6,806 bases of DNA, taken from Paucimonas sp. Its GTDB lineage: Bacteria; Pseudomonadota; Gammaproteobacteria; Burkholderiales; Burkholderiaceae_D. The notes beneath the pieces are model-generated. The model worked only from the letters and a program-made list of their open reading frames with translations, was not told the origin of the DNA and did no database searches. How positions within the stretch are numbered: position 1 is the stretch's first letter; each line of letters opens with the position of its first letter. Shown here one piece after another: positions 6,754 through 6,806 of the stretch. The translations under genes and the position numbers were made by a program. The stretch lies in the NCBI GenBank assembly GCA_029266815.1, contig JAQSWC010000108.1, positions 1 to 6,806 of the forward strand. Reading direction: 5' to 3'.

Positions 6754-6758
6754 CACAA

Positions 6759-6806
6759 TTGAAACGCACCATCATTCATGGCCTGATCGCAGGCCTGTCA
6801 CTTACC
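6759..6806 (+). CDS. Start of a probable exported protein (cut by window edge)
   Basis: Only 16 codons are visible, reading MKRTIIHGLIAGLSLT if TTG is translated as Met. Two basic residues near the N-terminus are followed by a hydrophobic run, which looks like the beginning of a Sec signal peptide, so the product is probably periplasmic, outer-membrane or secreted. The start is supported by AGGAGA at 6748-6753. The frame stays open to the window edge. It is transcribed away from the exporter operon, so the two may share control through the intervening palindromes. The family cannot be determined from this fragment, and a lipoprotein signal is also possible. Confidence 0.6.
   Translation, partial: MKRTIIHGLIAGLSLT

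Larger units (their letters stand above)
6340..6758. other. Divergent intergenic region between the adaptor gene and an exported-protein gene
   Basis: About 419 bases with no credible gene. It must hold the promoter of the minus-strand exporter operon and that of the plus-strand gene at 6759. No strong -35/-10 pair was found for either; TTGCGT (6630-6635) and GATAGT (6654-6659) with an 18-base spacer is a weak candidate for the plus strand. Palindromes lie at 6369-6380, 6399-6409, 6598-6608 (TTTCCTGGAAA), 6645-6667 and 6700-6718. A further pair, TTCCAGG (6570-6576) and CCTGGAA (6601-6607), is inverted across 24 bases. The number of symmetrical sites suggests regulation, but none matches an operator I can name. 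Confidence 0.55.

Noticed and set aside
6778..6786. ATG at 6778 as the start of the rightmost gene
   Set aside because: The frame reads ATG GCC TGA and stops at once. The TTG at 6759 with AGGAGA fits much better.

Overview
The window looks like chromosomal DNA from a GC-rich Gram-negative proteobacterium. A betaproteobacterium of the Burkholderiales/Oxalobacteraceae kind is my best guess, based on the cytoplasmic multi-HAMP hybrid kinase family, the NodT-type outer-membrane lipoprotein and the codon use. That placement is inference; there is no rRNA or other taxonomic marker here.

Layout from left to right. Positions 1-946 (minus strand) hold the N-terminal 315 residues of a large tandem-HAMP sensor protein whose C-terminal part runs off the left edge. 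Positions 921-3161 (minus) hold a complete response regulator with receiver, PAS, GGDEF and EAL domains. Its last 26 bases overlap the start of the HAMP gene, so the order of transcription is regulator first, kinase second. Positions 3162-3701 are about 540 bases without a gene, containing a pair of similar palindromic boxes and a cluster of alternative hairpins. Positions 3702-5087 (minus) hold a NodT/OprM-type outer-membrane efflux lipoprotein, and 5077-6339 (minus) a MacA-like periplasmic adaptor; the two overlap by 11 bases. Positions 6340-6758 are a divergent intergenic region with several palindromes. At 6759 a plus-strand gene begins with a TTG codon and encodes the start of a likely exported protein, cut off by the right edge.

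Two functional modules are visible. One is a two-component/cyclic-di-GMP module: a soluble multi-HAMP kinase (if the missing part is as in its family) and a regulator carrying intact motifs for both making and degrading c-di-GMP. The other is an adaptor plus outer-membrane channel of a tripartite exporter, notable because no inner-membrane pump gene lies between or directly beside them. Nothing in the sequence directly links the two modules, which are separated by the 540-base gap.

No RNA gene, insertion sequence, CRISPR array or phage feature was recognised. The genes belong to known families; the less ordinary points are the incomplete exporter operon, the receiver domain with Met in place of the conserved Lys, and the palindromic elements in both intergenic regions.
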